A stretch of 46,776 nt of DNA. Source: CAZSNT01 sp964607765 (GTDB taxonomy: Bacteria; Verrucomicrobiota; Lentisphaeria; Oligosphaerales; JABHEG01). The number at the start of each line of letters is the position of its first letter. Within the stretch, counting starts at the first letter, position 1. The stretch covers positions 1-46,776 of the forward strand of contig CAZSNT010000076.1 of assembly GCA_964607765.1 (NCBI GenBank), given 5' to 3'. A program made the position numbers and the translations under genes. The notes under the pieces were generated by a model, which was given only the letters and a program-made list of their open reading frames with translations, did no database searches and was not told the origin of the DNA. This document shows, one piece after another, positions 1 to 8,660 of the stretch.

Positions 1-199
1 TTCCGCGGAACCGATCTCAACCAGACACACCCCTTTCAGGACGGGGTCTAGCCTGGAGTGGCGTTGAGTCTGGAGACAAGCAGTCGCTGCAGGTGGCCAG
101 CCCCCCACCCGCCTCACTCACCCACGGCACAAGGCCGCGGGGGTCGTTTCGCGGCTTGACTTAGCACTATTCTGGGGCCAACCCGATCCACTGACAACG
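1..199. other. gene-free left edge
   Basis: No reading frame here looks like a real gene, and no upstream gene visibly runs into the window. The stretch starts with the 10-base palindrome TTCCGCGGAA. A TTGACT hexamer lies at 156-161, but no matching -10 box sits 16-18 bases downstream. It presumably holds the leader of the transglutaminase-like gene that starts at 200. Confidence 0.4.
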
Positions 200-1537
200 A
201 TGCCACACCGGAACAATGGAATCGGACAGCAACGCCTGCGGCCTCGTCGGTCGACCGGCGTGAGTGGACTGTTCCTCGCCCTCTCCCTCGCGGTCTTTCC
301 CGCGTCCGCCCGGGATGCAGAGCCGGAACGCAGTCTGTTGTTCTGCGTGCGCCTGCACAACACGACGGAAGACCCGCTCGAACACGTCGCGCTGCGTGTC
401 CCGGTGCCGGTCACGAATGAATACCAGACGGTCTTCAGCACGACTATCACGCCGCGGCCCCAAGGGTTCCTTGACGTCGCCGCCAGCGGCAGGTTCGCGT
501 TCTTCGATATTCCCACGCTGGCCCCGGGCGCAGCATTCACTGCCGTGGCGCACATCCGCTGCAGGCTGCGTGAACACCGACCGCACAAGCGCCACCTCAA
601 CACGCAACTTGCACCGGAACTCCGGGAACGCTGCCTGGGCGCCAGTCACAGGGTGGACCCGGCCCACCCCGCCATTGCGGCGGTCGCCAGCGCGCTCCGT
701 GATCATGCGACGAGCGACCACGAGCTGGCAAGGAGCATCAACCAGTTCCTGGCCGCAGAGTGCCAGTACGAGCTCGACGACCGTCAGGAAGACGCTGTCC
801 AGACACTCGAGGCCAAGCGCGGCTCATGCAGCGAGTTGTCCAGACTCTATGTTGCCTTGGCACGCAACTGCGGAATCCCCGCCCGTTTCGTGGGGGGAAG
901 CCGGCTGCGCTGCAGTCTGAACGGCTACATCGATGCAGTACACCACCGCTGGGTGGAAGTCTTCCTTGATCAGTATGGCTGGTTCCCGCTGGACATCAGC
1001 CTCAACGTATCGGGGAGCAAGCCCGAGAAGCGGTTCGGGCTGACCCCGGCAACGCACCTGGCGCTGGTGCGCAACGCAGGCGTGGCAGGGCACGCGCTGT
1101 ACTCGGCCGGCCTGACGCTGGCCAACCACAGCGATGCCCTGGAACGAACAGTGCGCACCTTCTGGTTCAGCGAACGCCCCGATCGACTGCGGACCGCAAT
1201 GCGCCTGCTCGCAGACGTGGATGACTCGCTGCGCTCGAGACAGCGGATGTGGGACTACGTCATGGACCTGGAAGGGCCGCTGGCAGTACCGTTCCTCGAC
1301 ATGCTTCTGTACGCGCCCCTGGCCCTGCAGACGCAGGACGTCGTGATCCGCGCCCTCGCTCAGACCGGGGCCCGCGCCGCCGTCGTGCCGCTGCTGGACT
1401 ACGGACTGCGCGAGCCGAGGCTTAGCCGGGACGTGGAACAAGCGCTCAGTGTGCTGGTGCCGGGGAAGACGGGAACCATCGAAGAGTGGCGGGCCTGGCT
1501 TCGCAGCAAGGGGCTGGACTACCTGCGCGGACGGTGA
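200..1537 (+). CDS. secreted transglutaminase-like protein with C-terminal helical repeats
   Basis: Product of 445 residues. A basic N-terminus and a hydrophobic stretch (about residues 21-36, ending near ASARDAEP) look like a signal peptide, so the protein probably acts outside the cytoplasm. The transglutaminase/protease-like core is clear: Cys210 in GSCSELSRLY, His249 in HHRWVEV and Asp265 in WFPLDIS form the expected Cys-His-Asp triad in the usual order and spacing. Family members are papain-fold enzymes that cut or cross-link peptides; the substrate here is unknown. The region before the core is beta-rich. The last 130 or so residues (PFLDMLL, VVPLLDYGL) resemble HEAT-like helical repeats, an inference from pattern. 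It converges on the metallophosphoesterase gene with only 8 bases between the two stops. Confidence 0.8.
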   Translation: MPHRNNGIGQQRLRPRRSTGVSGLFLALSLAVFPASARDAEPERSLLFCVRLHNTTEDPLEHVALRVPVPVTNEYQTVFSTTITPRPQGFLDVAASGRFAFFDIPTLAPGAAFTAVAHIRCRLREHRPHKRHLNTQLAPELRERCLGASHRVDPAHPAIAAVASALRDHATSDHELARSINQFLAAECQYELDDRQEDAVQTLEAKRGSCSELSRLYVALARNCGIPARFVGGSRLRCSLNGYIDAVHHRWVEVFLDQYGWFPLDISLNVSGSKPEKRFGLTPATHLALVRNAGVAGHALYSAGLTLANHSDALERTVRTFWFSERPDRLRTAMRLLADVDDSLRSRQRMWDYVMDLEGPLAVPFLDMLLYAPLALQTQDVVIRALAQTGARAAVVPLLDYGLREPRLSRDVEQALSVLVPGKTGTIEEWRAWLRSKGLDYLRGR

Positions 1538-1545
1538 TCGGACGG

Positions 1546-2358
1546 CTACCGGCCGAGTTCGAGGCGCATGATGGAGCGCGGATGCAGACCGGCGGCGCGC
1601 ATCAGATCCTGCGTGGCGCTGATGTCGTAGGGCACGCGGCGGGGCCGGACACACGCGTCCGCCGTATCGTAGATGATGCACATGGCGCGGGGATCGTGGT
1701 CCCGCGGCTGGCCGACAGACCCTACGTTGAACACGACCTTCTCGGCTTCAGGCACGGGTGTCGTGCTCTTCAGGTAGTTCATCATGGGCGCGGGTGCCGA
1801 CGGTTTCGGGGCGGCTCCGTTCGCTGTATCGGCCGGATCCGGCGCAGGCGGCGCAGGCGGCGCGGGCAGAGCATAAGCACAGAGCGGAACGTGACTGTGC
1901 CCGCAGAAGGCCAAGGCCACATCCTGATGCCTGAAGTTGTAGCGTACGGATTTCTCGTTGGTCAGATACGTCCAGTGCTTCGAGCCAAAGGCCCCATGCA
2001 CAATGCTGAGATCATCGGTGTCATAGCGCATGGGCAACTGGGCAAGCCACTTCAGGTCGTCCATGTCCAGCGTATTCTGCGTCCACTCGACCGATGAGCG
2101 CACGTCCTCGCGAAGACGCGAGATCCGTTCATCCATCAGCAACGTCACATACTGATCATGGTTCCCGAGCACACAGGGGATGTTCCGTTCCCGGATCAGG
2201 CGCAGACACTCGGACGGGCTGGGCCCGTAACCGACGATGTCGCCACAACACAGGAGTTGATCACAACCTGCCTCGTCCATGACAGCCAGAACGGCTTCCA
2301 ATGCGGCCACATTGGCATGGACGTCACTGAAAATCCCATACCTGGGCATGCTCGCCAC
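1546..2358 (-). CDS. metallophosphoesterase (YfcE/MJ0936-like phosphodiesterase)
   Basis: Product of 270 residues, or 267 if translation starts at the second Met (MPRYGIF), which fits the family better because beta-strand 1 begins there. All calcineurin-like metal motifs are present: DVHAN, GDIVGYG, GNHD, a later VHGAFG and CGHSHVP. The family hydrolyses phosphodiesters with two divalent metals; the physiological substrate is unknown. An odd feature is a Pro/Ala-rich insert after the GHSHVP motif, just before MMNYL, which the related protein at 27237-27965 lacks. It is cytoplasmic (no signal peptide) and divergent from the permease gene, with which it shares a 116-base intergenic region containing the palindrome ACAGTACTGT at 2388-2397. 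Confidence 0.85.
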   Translation of the reverse strand: MASMPRYGIFSDVHANVAALEAVLAVMDEAGCDQLLCCGDIVGYGPSPSECLRLIRERNIPCVLGNHDQYVTLLMDERISRLREDVRSSVEWTQNTLDMDDLKWLAQLPMRYDTDDLSIVHGAFGSKHWTYLTNEKSVRYNFRHQDVALAFCGHSHVPLCAYALPAPPAPPAPDPADTANGAAPKPSAPAPMMNYLKSTTPVPEAEKVVFNVGSVGQPRDHDPRAMCIIYDTADACVRPRRVPYDISATQDLMRAAGLHPRSIMRLELGR

Positions 2359-2474
2359 CTCGCCTAGCTTGTTTCCTCACTCGCTGTACAGTACTGTCTT
2401 TCCGTTCAAGCACAACCCGGACAGAAATCCCCACCCACCAGCCGGCAGACACGGTCGTTCAGGAGGACGGGACA

Positions 2475-4172
2475 GTGGCACGCAAAACGTGGTTGACCGC
2501 GTTTCAAGCTGCAGTGATCCTGTTCTTCGCAGCCTTCTTCGTCCTGCCCATCGCGGAGGTCCTGCGAGGCGGGCTTCTGGACGAGCGCGGCAGACTCACG
2601 CTGACGTTCCTGCTGGAGGTTTTCCGTAACCCCCTCTACCTTCAGGGGCTGGCCAACGCCGCCGCGGTCGCGACCCTGACCACCGGCGTGTCGCTGCTGG
2701 TCGCCGTGCCCTTGGCCTGGCTGGCAGACCGCTTCGACTTCCCTGCCAAGAAAGCCCTGACCGCCGGCATCCTCCTGCCCCTGATTCTGCCGCCATTCGT
2801 CGGGGCGCTCGGGTTCCAGCGCATATTCGGACATTACGGCGCTCTCAACTCGCTGCTGATCCATCTGCAACTCGTCCGCCCCGAGCACGTGCGGGACTGG
2901 CTTGCAGGGGGCGGCATCCGGGCCGTTGTCATCCTCGAAGCCCTGCACCTGTACCCCATACTCTACCTCAACGCTGTATCGGCCTTCGCCAACGTCGATC
3001 CCCTGCTGGGCGAAGCCGCGGCCAACTTGGGGTGCGTCGGATTCCGCCGCTTCCGGCGCGTGACGCTGCCTCTCGTCATGCCCGGCATTTTCGCCGGCGG
3101 CGCCATAGTGTTCGTGTGGAGTTTCACGGAACTGGGCACGCCGCTCATGCTCAACTTCGGGCGGATAACACCCGTGCAGATCTTCGACGGCATCCACGAA
3201 GTCGGGTCCAGCGGCATGCCCTATGCCCTGGTCATTGTGATGATGACGGCTGCCGCTATCCTGTACGCCGGCGCACGATTCAGCGTGGGACGACGCGCCC
3301 ACGCAATGACCGCAAAGGCCAGTGTGGCAGCCAGACAGGTGCAGTTGCGCGGCATCGCGAAGTGGAGCGTGGTCGCCGTCTTCGTCGCCGTGGTCGGCTT
3401 CAGTGTGCTGCCGCACTTTGGCGTGATCGGGCTGTCCGTGGGGCAATCCTGGAACGAAGGCGTGCTGCCGAGCGGCCTGACCGCCAGCCACTTCAAAGCA
3501 GCACTGGGCCACAACGTGACCGTGCCCAGCATCATCAACAGCGTGCGCTACGCCAGCATGGCCACCGTGCTGGCTTTGGGGCTCGGCGTACTGGTCGCCT
3601 ACCTGGTCGTGCGCGGCAAAACCAGGATGGCGGGAGTCCTCGACTGCTTCGCAATGCTGCCCCTCGCCGTGCCCGGGCTCGTCCTCGCATTCGGGTACCT
3701 GGCGATGTCGCAGAAGGGACGGTTCTTCCACTTTCTGAACCCTGTCGAGAACCCCACCGTGTTGCTTGTCATCGCCTACGCAATCCGCCGACTCCCTTAC
3801 GTCGTACGTGCCGCTGCAGCCGGCCTGCAGCAGACCTCCGAGAGTTTTGAGGAGGCAGCGGCAAGCCTCGGTGCGGCGCCGTGGCGCACGTTCCGGCGCA
3901 TCACGGTTCCGCTCATCGCGGCCAACCTGATCGCGGGCGGCATCCTCGCCTTCAGCTTCTCGATGCTCGAAGTCTCAGACTCCCTGATCCTGGCGCAACG
4001 GTCGCTTTACTTCCCCATCACCAAGGCGATTTACGAGCTGTCCATGCTCCTCGGCCAGGGGCGCACGCTCTCAGCAGCCTTGGGTGTGTGGACCATGGTT
4101 TTCCTGGGCGCATCCCTCACCGCAGCATCGTTTCTGCTCGGCAAGCGTCTCGGCGCGCTGTTCCGCGTCTGA
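2475..4172 (+). CDS. fused two-domain ABC transporter permease, ferric-iron (FbpB/ThiP) type
   Basis: Product of 565 residues, many of them in hydrophobic membrane segments, with two BPD_transp_1 permease domains in tandem. Each carries the EAA loop that docks the ATPase: EAAANLGCVGFRRF in the first half and EEAAASLGAAPWRTF in the second. This double-length layout is typical of iron(III) and thiamine import permeases. The start is a GTG; a perfect AGGAGG ribosome site lies 8 bases upstream (2461-2466). No periplasmic binding protein or ATPase gene lies beside it, so it must work with partners encoded elsewhere. The substrate cannot be told from sequence alone; iron is the family-based guess. 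Confidence 0.88.
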   Translation: MARKTWLTAFQAAVILFFAAFFVLPIAEVLRGGLLDERGRLTLTFLLEVFRNPLYLQGLANAAAVATLTTGVSLLVAVPLAWLADRFDFPAKKALTAGILLPLILPPFVGALGFQRIFGHYGALNSLLIHLQLVRPEHVRDWLAGGGIRAVVILEALHLYPILYLNAVSAFANVDPLLGEAAANLGCVGFRRFRRVTLPLVMPGIFAGGAIVFVWSFTELGTPLMLNFGRITPVQIFDGIHEVGSSGMPYALVIVMMTAAAILYAGARFSVGRRAHAMTAKASVAARQVQLRGIAKWSVVAVFVAVVGFSVLPHFGVIGLSVGQSWNEGVLPSGLTASHFKAALGHNVTVPSIINSVRYASMATVLALGLGVLVAYLVVRGKTRMAGVLDCFAMLPLAVPGLVLAFGYLAMSQKGRFFHFLNPVENPTVLLVIAYAIRRLPYVVRAAAAGLQQTSESFEEAAASLGAAPWRTFRRITVPLIAANLIAGGILAFSFSMLEVSDSLILAQRSLYFPITKAIYELSMLLGQGRTLSAALGVWTMVFLGASLTAASFLLGKRLGALFRV

Positions 4173-4282
4173 CCCAACGCGCAGCAGCGCTTGTCCGGCC
4201 ACCCGGAACAGGATAGATTTGGCTTTGGGACGCTGCATCGCGGCTGCTGGTTTTCACCCAATCCGAACTGGAACACTGCATC

Positions 4283-5545
4283 ATGGCATCGGACTGCTCC
4301 TCTCCCGCTGCATCCTCATCCAGACTGTCGCTGCGCTGCTGCCTGGCGCTCTGGCTGGCCCTGGCCGCTGTTCACGCGCAGGAATGGCCGCGATTCCGCG
4401 GCCTGGACGGAACAGGCACAGGTGTCGGCCCGGACATTCCCGCGACGTTCACAGACCAGGACTTCCTGTTCAACACGGAGCTGCCGGGAACGGGCGCGTC
4501 CTCCCCCGTGCTCTGGGGCGACAAGGTATTCGTCACCTGCTCGCACGACGTTGAGAAGACCCGCAAAGTGCTCTGCCTGCACGCCGAGACAGGCCAACAG
4601 CTGTGGTCCTGGGATACGCCGTTCGAGACGTACCGCCACAATCGTCTGAACAGCTATGCCGCGTCCACGCCCGCTGTCAGCCAGTCACGTGTAGTCCTGA
4701 CGTGGATCTCGGGACAACGTTTCATGGTGCTGGCGCTGAGCCACGCCGGCAAGCTCGTGTGGCGTCGCGACCTGGGCAGCTTCGGCGCCAGACACGGCGC
4801 CGGCGCGTCACCGGCCATCATCGAGGGCACGGTGCTGGTCACCAACGACAACGCGAGCGGCGACAGTTTCCTGATCGGACTCGACCCTGACACCGGCAAG
4901 ACACGCTGGCGCCAGGAACGTCGCAGCGAGGTCGCATCCTACGTGACCCCGACCGTGTATCGCCCGGAGAACGGGCAGGTGGAAGCGGTCTTCTCGTGTC
5001 CGCCGCACGGCATCACCGGCGTGGATCCTCGTACAGGGAGGATCAACTGGGAAGTACCCGGGCCATTCACGCTGAAGAGTGTGGCCTGCCCTGTGGTCGC
5101 GGACGGCCTGATCTATGCCTCGGCCGGCAGAGGCGGAGGCGGCGTCGAGTCCGCCGCAGTCCGGCCGGGACAGGCAGCCCGGGTCGTTCACCAGCTCCGG
5201 CGCGACCTGCCGTACGTGCCGACCCCGATCGCGATCGGGAAACGCCTGTTCGTGCTCAGCGACCGCGGCGTGCTCACCTGTCTCACTGCGGCAACCGGCA
5301 AACCGCTGTGGCGGCAGCAGTTGGGCGGCAAGTTCTACGCCTCTCCCGTCTCCGTCAACAACCGGGTCTACTGCATAAGCCGGAAGGGGGACGTAACGAC
5401 TGTCGCTGCCGACGCCGACTACAAGCTCCTCGGCCGCTGCAAGCTCCCCGAAGGTACGGATGCCACGCCTGCCATCGCCAACGGGCGCATGTATCTGCGC
5501 ACCCCGAAACGCCTGGTCGCCATCGGCAGGCGCGCCGCGCCCTGA
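4283..5545 (+). CDS. secreted PQQ-type beta-propeller protein
   Basis: Product of 420 residues. A hydrophobic segment ending at AVHAQ (about residue 33) looks like a signal peptide, and the mature protein opens with the EWPRFRGLDGTG start often seen in this family in PVC bacteria. Repeated blades of the type ETGQQLWSW, AGKLVWRRDL, DTGKTRWRQE, RTGRINWEVP and ATGKPLWRQQ mark a PQQ-like (quinoprotein/BamB-type) propeller. No PQQ-dehydrogenase catalytic residues or cytochrome c motif (CxxCH) are visible, so it is more likely a binding or scaffolding propeller than a redox enzyme. It stands alone, 110 bases after the permease gene. Confidence 0.82.
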   Translation: MASDCSSPAASSSRLSLRCCLALWLALAAVHAQEWPRFRGLDGTGTGVGPDIPATFTDQDFLFNTELPGTGASSPVLWGDKVFVTCSHDVEKTRKVLCLHAETGQQLWSWDTPFETYRHNRLNSYAASTPAVSQSRVVLTWISGQRFMVLALSHAGKLVWRRDLGSFGARHGAGASPAIIEGTVLVTNDNASGDSFLIGLDPDTGKTRWRQERRSEVASYVTPTVYRPENGQVEAVFSCPPHGITGVDPRTGRINWEVPGPFTLKSVACPVVADGLIYASAGRGGGGVESAAVRPGQAARVVHQLRRDLPYVPTPIAIGKRLFVLSDRGVLTCLTAATGKPLWRQQLGGKFYASPVSVNNRVYCISRKGDVTTVAADADYKLLGRCKLPEGTDATPAIANGRMYLRTPKRLVAIGRRAAP

Positions 5546-5685
5546 CCGCTCAGCCCCGCCCGGCCGGGGCGCGGGTGTTCAGCGTTCATCGGGGTTCCAG
5601 TCAGGAGAAGGTGCTTCCGGAAACGCGCTATGTTCCAGCCTGTTGCGAGCCGGCAAAGAACCGCCCTCCCGGGCGTTAGCCCACA

Positions 5686-5714
5686 TTGCGAACCGGCCCC
5701 CCGTTCAGTATATT
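5686..5714 (+). promoter_or_regulatory. sigma70-like promoter for metF operon
   Basis: TTGCGA (5686-5691) and TATATT (5709-5714) are separated by exactly 17 bases. The predicted transcript start near 5721 lies about 100 bases before the chosen metF ATG. This argues against the longer in-frame start at 5630. Confidence 0.5.
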
Positions 5715-5818
5715 CAACCCCGACCCTTCAGCAGCCTCGTGCGGCGCCCCGACACGCGCCGTACGGCCAACGGAGTACGACCGGATTGGACACCACGCAG
5801 GCACCAGTGCAGTTGAGC

Positions 5819-7228
5819 ATGAACCTGAGCGAAGGCGATCCTCTCGCGTCCCAGCTCCGTGACGGACAGTTTGTCGTAATTCTCGAATGCGCAACGCCGC
5901 TGCAGAGCCAGCCGTTCGACTCCGCCGTTGCCGGCGCTCGAGCACTGTCCAAGAAGGCAGCCGAGACCGACATCGTTGTCGGTACGGCCGTGACAGACCG
6001 GCTCCGGAGCGAGATGTGCCACGATCCCGTCGACACGGCCAGCGTGCTGGCCGAGGCCAGCGGTAAGCCCGTCTTGCTGCACCTGTCAGGCAAGGGCTCG
6101 ACTCCGACGCGCATCCGGGAGCTCCTGGGTCGAGCCGCATCCGCCGGCATCCGGAATGTGCTGGCTGTCACGGGCGACCGATCCGACCAGCACGCCGGCG
6201 AGAAAGACAAGCACCGCATCGCGCCGCACGAGAACGGGTACCTGGACAGCGTCGAGATCCTCCGGCTCAGCCATGGACATACGCCCGCTTTCAATGCCGG
6301 CGCGGCGGTTAACCCCTTCAAGTACAACCCAGCCGATCAGTATCTGCAGTACTTCAAGATGATGCGGAAGCTGGCCAGCGGGGCCCGTTTCCTGGTGACA
6401 CACGCGGGCTGGGACATGAAGAAACTGCACGAACTGCAGTGGTACCTGCAGATGCGCGATGTGGGCGTGCCGGTCGTTGCCCGACTCGTGCTTCTGTCGC
6501 TCGAGGACATCAAGGTCATTCATGAAGGTCTGCTGCCAGGCATCCATGTCGCGCGGACGTTTGCCGCCATGCTGCAACGTGAGTCGAACATCAGCGAAGC
6601 ACAGTCCATGTCCGCACAACTCCAGAGGCTGGGGCTTCAGGTTGCCGGCTGCAAGCTTCTCGGGTACAGCGGCGTGCAGATTGCCGGCGTACAGAACGCG
6701 CGGATCCTCGACATGGTGCTCACGCAGACCAGGGAAGCACTGGCCAGATACACCAGCTACGCCGACTGGCTCACAGCCTGGAACGAATTCCACAATTTCC
6801 TTTCATTCGAGCCCATGCCGGACGCCTATTACGGCTTTTCGGGCCTGCTGGAACCAGCGCAGCAGATGTACGATCCGGAGCACTGTCCGATGACAAGCCG
6901 AAGCCTGCCCACCCCGACTGCGATGGACCGCCTGCGCTCCTGGGCGTTCTCACACGTTTTCCCCGCCCAGCCGCGACCGAGCCTGGGCTCCGTTGTTGCG
7001 CGGTTGCTGGGCGAGGAGCGCCGTGCCGCAGCCAAAGGTCTGCGCCATTGCTTCTTCCTGAACGCAAACGCGTGCCCGAAAAGACTGATCCACGGCGCCT
7101 GTGGCGGCAGCCATCCGGACGGCACCTGCGAGTTCGGCCATGCAACCTGCTTCTTCCACCGTGTTCTCGCCGTTGCGGCGGCCCGACACGAGTTGGACCG
7201 ACTCGAAGAAGGCGTCACCGATGACTGA
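5819..7228 (+). CDS. metF: methylenetetrahydrofolate reductase with C-terminal zinc-binding MTHFR_C domain
   Basis: Product of 469 residues. The N-terminal part (about 1-300) is a MetF TIM barrel that reduces methylene-THF to methyl-THF. The sequence shows NVLAVTGDR, AAVNPF and LVTHAGWD, which match flavin/folate-site blocks of the family. The last 100 residues form an MTHFR_C domain with a Cys-rich signature (CPKRLIHGACGGS and CEFGHATCFFH). In acetogens and relatives this domain is the separate MetV-like zinc subunit; here it is fused. I chose the ATG at 5819 because homology starts there and the promoter lies just upstream; an in-frame start at 5630 would add 63 unrelated residues. The stop overlaps the thiL start by 8 bases (ATGACTGA). 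Confidence 0.88.
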   Translation: MNLSEGDPLASQLRDGQFVVILECATPLQSQPFDSAVAGARALSKKAAETDIVVGTAVTDRLRSEMCHDPVDTASVLAEASGKPVLLHLSGKGSTPTRIRELLGRAASAGIRNVLAVTGDRSDQHAGEKDKHRIAPHENGYLDSVEILRLSHGHTPAFNAGAAVNPFKYNPADQYLQYFKMMRKLASGARFLVTHAGWDMKKLHELQWYLQMRDVGVPVVARLVLLSLEDIKVIHEGLLPGIHVARTFAAMLQRESNISEAQSMSAQLQRLGLQVAGCKLLGYSGVQIAGVQNARILDMVLTQTREALARYTSYADWLTAWNEFHNFLSFEPMPDAYYGFSGLLEPAQQMYDPEHCPMTSRSLPTPTAMDRLRSWAFSHVFPAQPRPSLGSVVARLLGEERRAAAKGLRHCFFLNANACPKRLIHGACGGSHPDGTCEFGHATCFFHRVLAVAAARHELDRLEEGVTDD

Positions 7229-8144
7229 AGACCAGTTCCTCGCCGCGCTTCTGAGCCGGTTGCCCGTGGCGAACGGAGAGCTTGTCGTGCCCCCGGGTGA
7301 TGACTGTGCCGCATTGCGACTCTCGCCCGGGCAATTGCTTCTCGTCGCCGTCGATCAAGTCGTGGGCGGACGGCACTACGTCGACGCTGGCCCGGACGCC
7401 GCGGACCCCGCCGCAGTGGGCCGCAAGCTGCTGGCACGGAACCTGAGCGACATTGCGGCCATGGGCGGGCATCCTCGTTACTGCCTGACCGGCGTGAGCT
7501 TCGGCCCGGACATAAACGAACTGTGGCTTGAGCCGTTCTTTGCAGGCCTTCTCGCGCTGGCTGATGAGTTCGGTGTGGCCCTCATCGGCGGCGACCTCGC
7601 AGCCACCCCGAGCGACAACGTGGCCAGTCTGACGATCATGGGCGAAGTGGCCGAAGACCAGGTCATTCGCCGCACTGGCGCACTCCCCGATGACCGTCTC
7701 TTCTGCACCGGTGCATTCGGTGACGCTGTCCGGACCGGACATCACCTGTCATTCACCCCGCGCTGTGCCGAAGGACAGTGGCTGAGCCAGAACGGATTCG
7801 CCAACGCAATGATCGACGTCAGCGACGGCCTGCTCATCGACGCTGCTCGGCTCTGTGCCGCATCCGGCCTGGGCTTGGCGCTGGACACGCAGGCTGTGCC
7901 CGGACGATCACCCGACACGCCCCTCGAAGCCTGTCTGCGGGAGGGCGAAGATTACGAACTGCTGCTGGCCGTCTCACCCGCCAAAGCCGACGCGCTGACC
8001 GATGCATGGCCTTTCGAGGAGACGCCTCTGACCTGCATCGGCATGTTCCGCCAATCGGCGCCCCGTGACGTCTGCGATCTGAGCGGCAAGCGCCTGGCAC
8101 GCCACGGTGCGCCAGGAACAGGCTACGACCATTTCTGGACGTGA
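7221..8144 (+). CDS. thiL: thiamine-monophosphate kinase
   Basis: Product of 307 residues, normal for ThiL. The enzyme phosphorylates thiamine monophosphate to the cofactor thiamine diphosphate. Family motifs appear in order: PPGDDCAAL, NLSDIAAMGG, GGDLAATP (the metal and ATP-binding aspartates), DVSDGLLID and GEDYELLLAV. The start at 7221 overlaps the metF stop, giving tight translational coupling; an in-frame upstream start at 7101 would lie inside metF and is rejected. tsaE follows after 3 bases, so metF, thiL, tsaE and tsaB very probably form one operon. Confidence 0.93.
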   Translation: MTEDQFLAALLSRLPVANGELVVPPGDDCAALRLSPGQLLLVAVDQVVGGRHYVDAGPDAADPAAVGRKLLARNLSDIAAMGGHPRYCLTGVSFGPDINELWLEPFFAGLLALADEFGVALIGGDLAATPSDNVASLTIMGEVAEDQVIRRTGALPDDRLFCTGAFGDAVRTGHHLSFTPRCAEGQWLSQNGFANAMIDVSDGLLIDAARLCAASGLGLALDTQAVPGRSPDTPLEACLREGEDYELLLAVSPAKADALTDAWPFEETPLTCIGMFRQSAPRDVCDLSGKRLARHGAPGTGYDHFWT

Positions 8145-8147
8145 CAC

Positions 8148-8660
8148 ATGCAACACGCAATCCTGACCCAATCCGACGACGAGACCTTCGAACTTGGGGT
8201 CCGACTCTCTGTCCGGCTGCGGCCCGGCATGGTGATTGCGCTCCGAGGCGACCTTGGCGCCGGCAAGACCGTCCTGGCACGGGGCATTGCGCGGGGGCTG
8301 GGCATCCGGGAGCCTGTCACCAGCCCCACCTTCACCATCGTCCAGGAGTACGCCTGCAGCAACGGCGGATGGCTGTTCCATCTCGACATGTACCGCATCA
8401 ACAACGCGCACGACGCACTGGCTTTCGGCATCGAGGACTATCTGTTCGCTGCCGACGGCATAACGGTCGTGGAGTGGCCGGAACGCATTACGGAGCTCCT
8501 CACACCGCCCTCGCGCCCCGAGCCCGCAGCGACCGAGCCGGCAACGCTGCCGGACCTGCTGAATATCGAACTGACTCACGCCGGCCATGATTGCCGGCGG
8601 ATCGCCGCCAGCCAGCCGCTGGTTGAGCGTCCCGTGAAGGAGACCACGGCGCATGATTGA
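8148..8660 (+). CDS. tsaE: tRNA t6A biosynthesis ATPase TsaE
   Basis: Product of 170 residues. TsaE is the small P-loop ATPase that drives the TsaB-TsaD-TsaE complex making N6-threonylcarbamoyladenosine (t6A37) in ANN-decoding tRNAs. The Walker A motif GDLGAGKT, the following TSPTFTIVQEY block and HLDMYRI are diagnostic of the family. The C-terminus (after about residue 125) is slightly longer than usual and Pro/Ala-rich. Its partner gene tsaB starts inside its last codons (8-base overlap, ATGATTGA), so the two are translationally coupled. TsaD itself is not in this window. Confidence 0.93.
   Translation: MQHAILTQSDDETFELGVRLSVRLRPGMVIALRGDLGAGKTVLARGIARGLGIREPVTSPTFTIVQEYACSNGGWLFHLDMYRINNAHDALAFGIEDYLFAADGITVVEWPERITELLTPPSRPEPAATEPATLPDLLNIELTHAGHDCRRIAASQPLVERPVKETTAHD

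Noticed and set aside
2406..3731. 441-codon frame antisense to the permease gene
   Set aside because: Low-complexity His/Gln/Gly-rich translation with no motif; the sense strand is a clear ABC permease.
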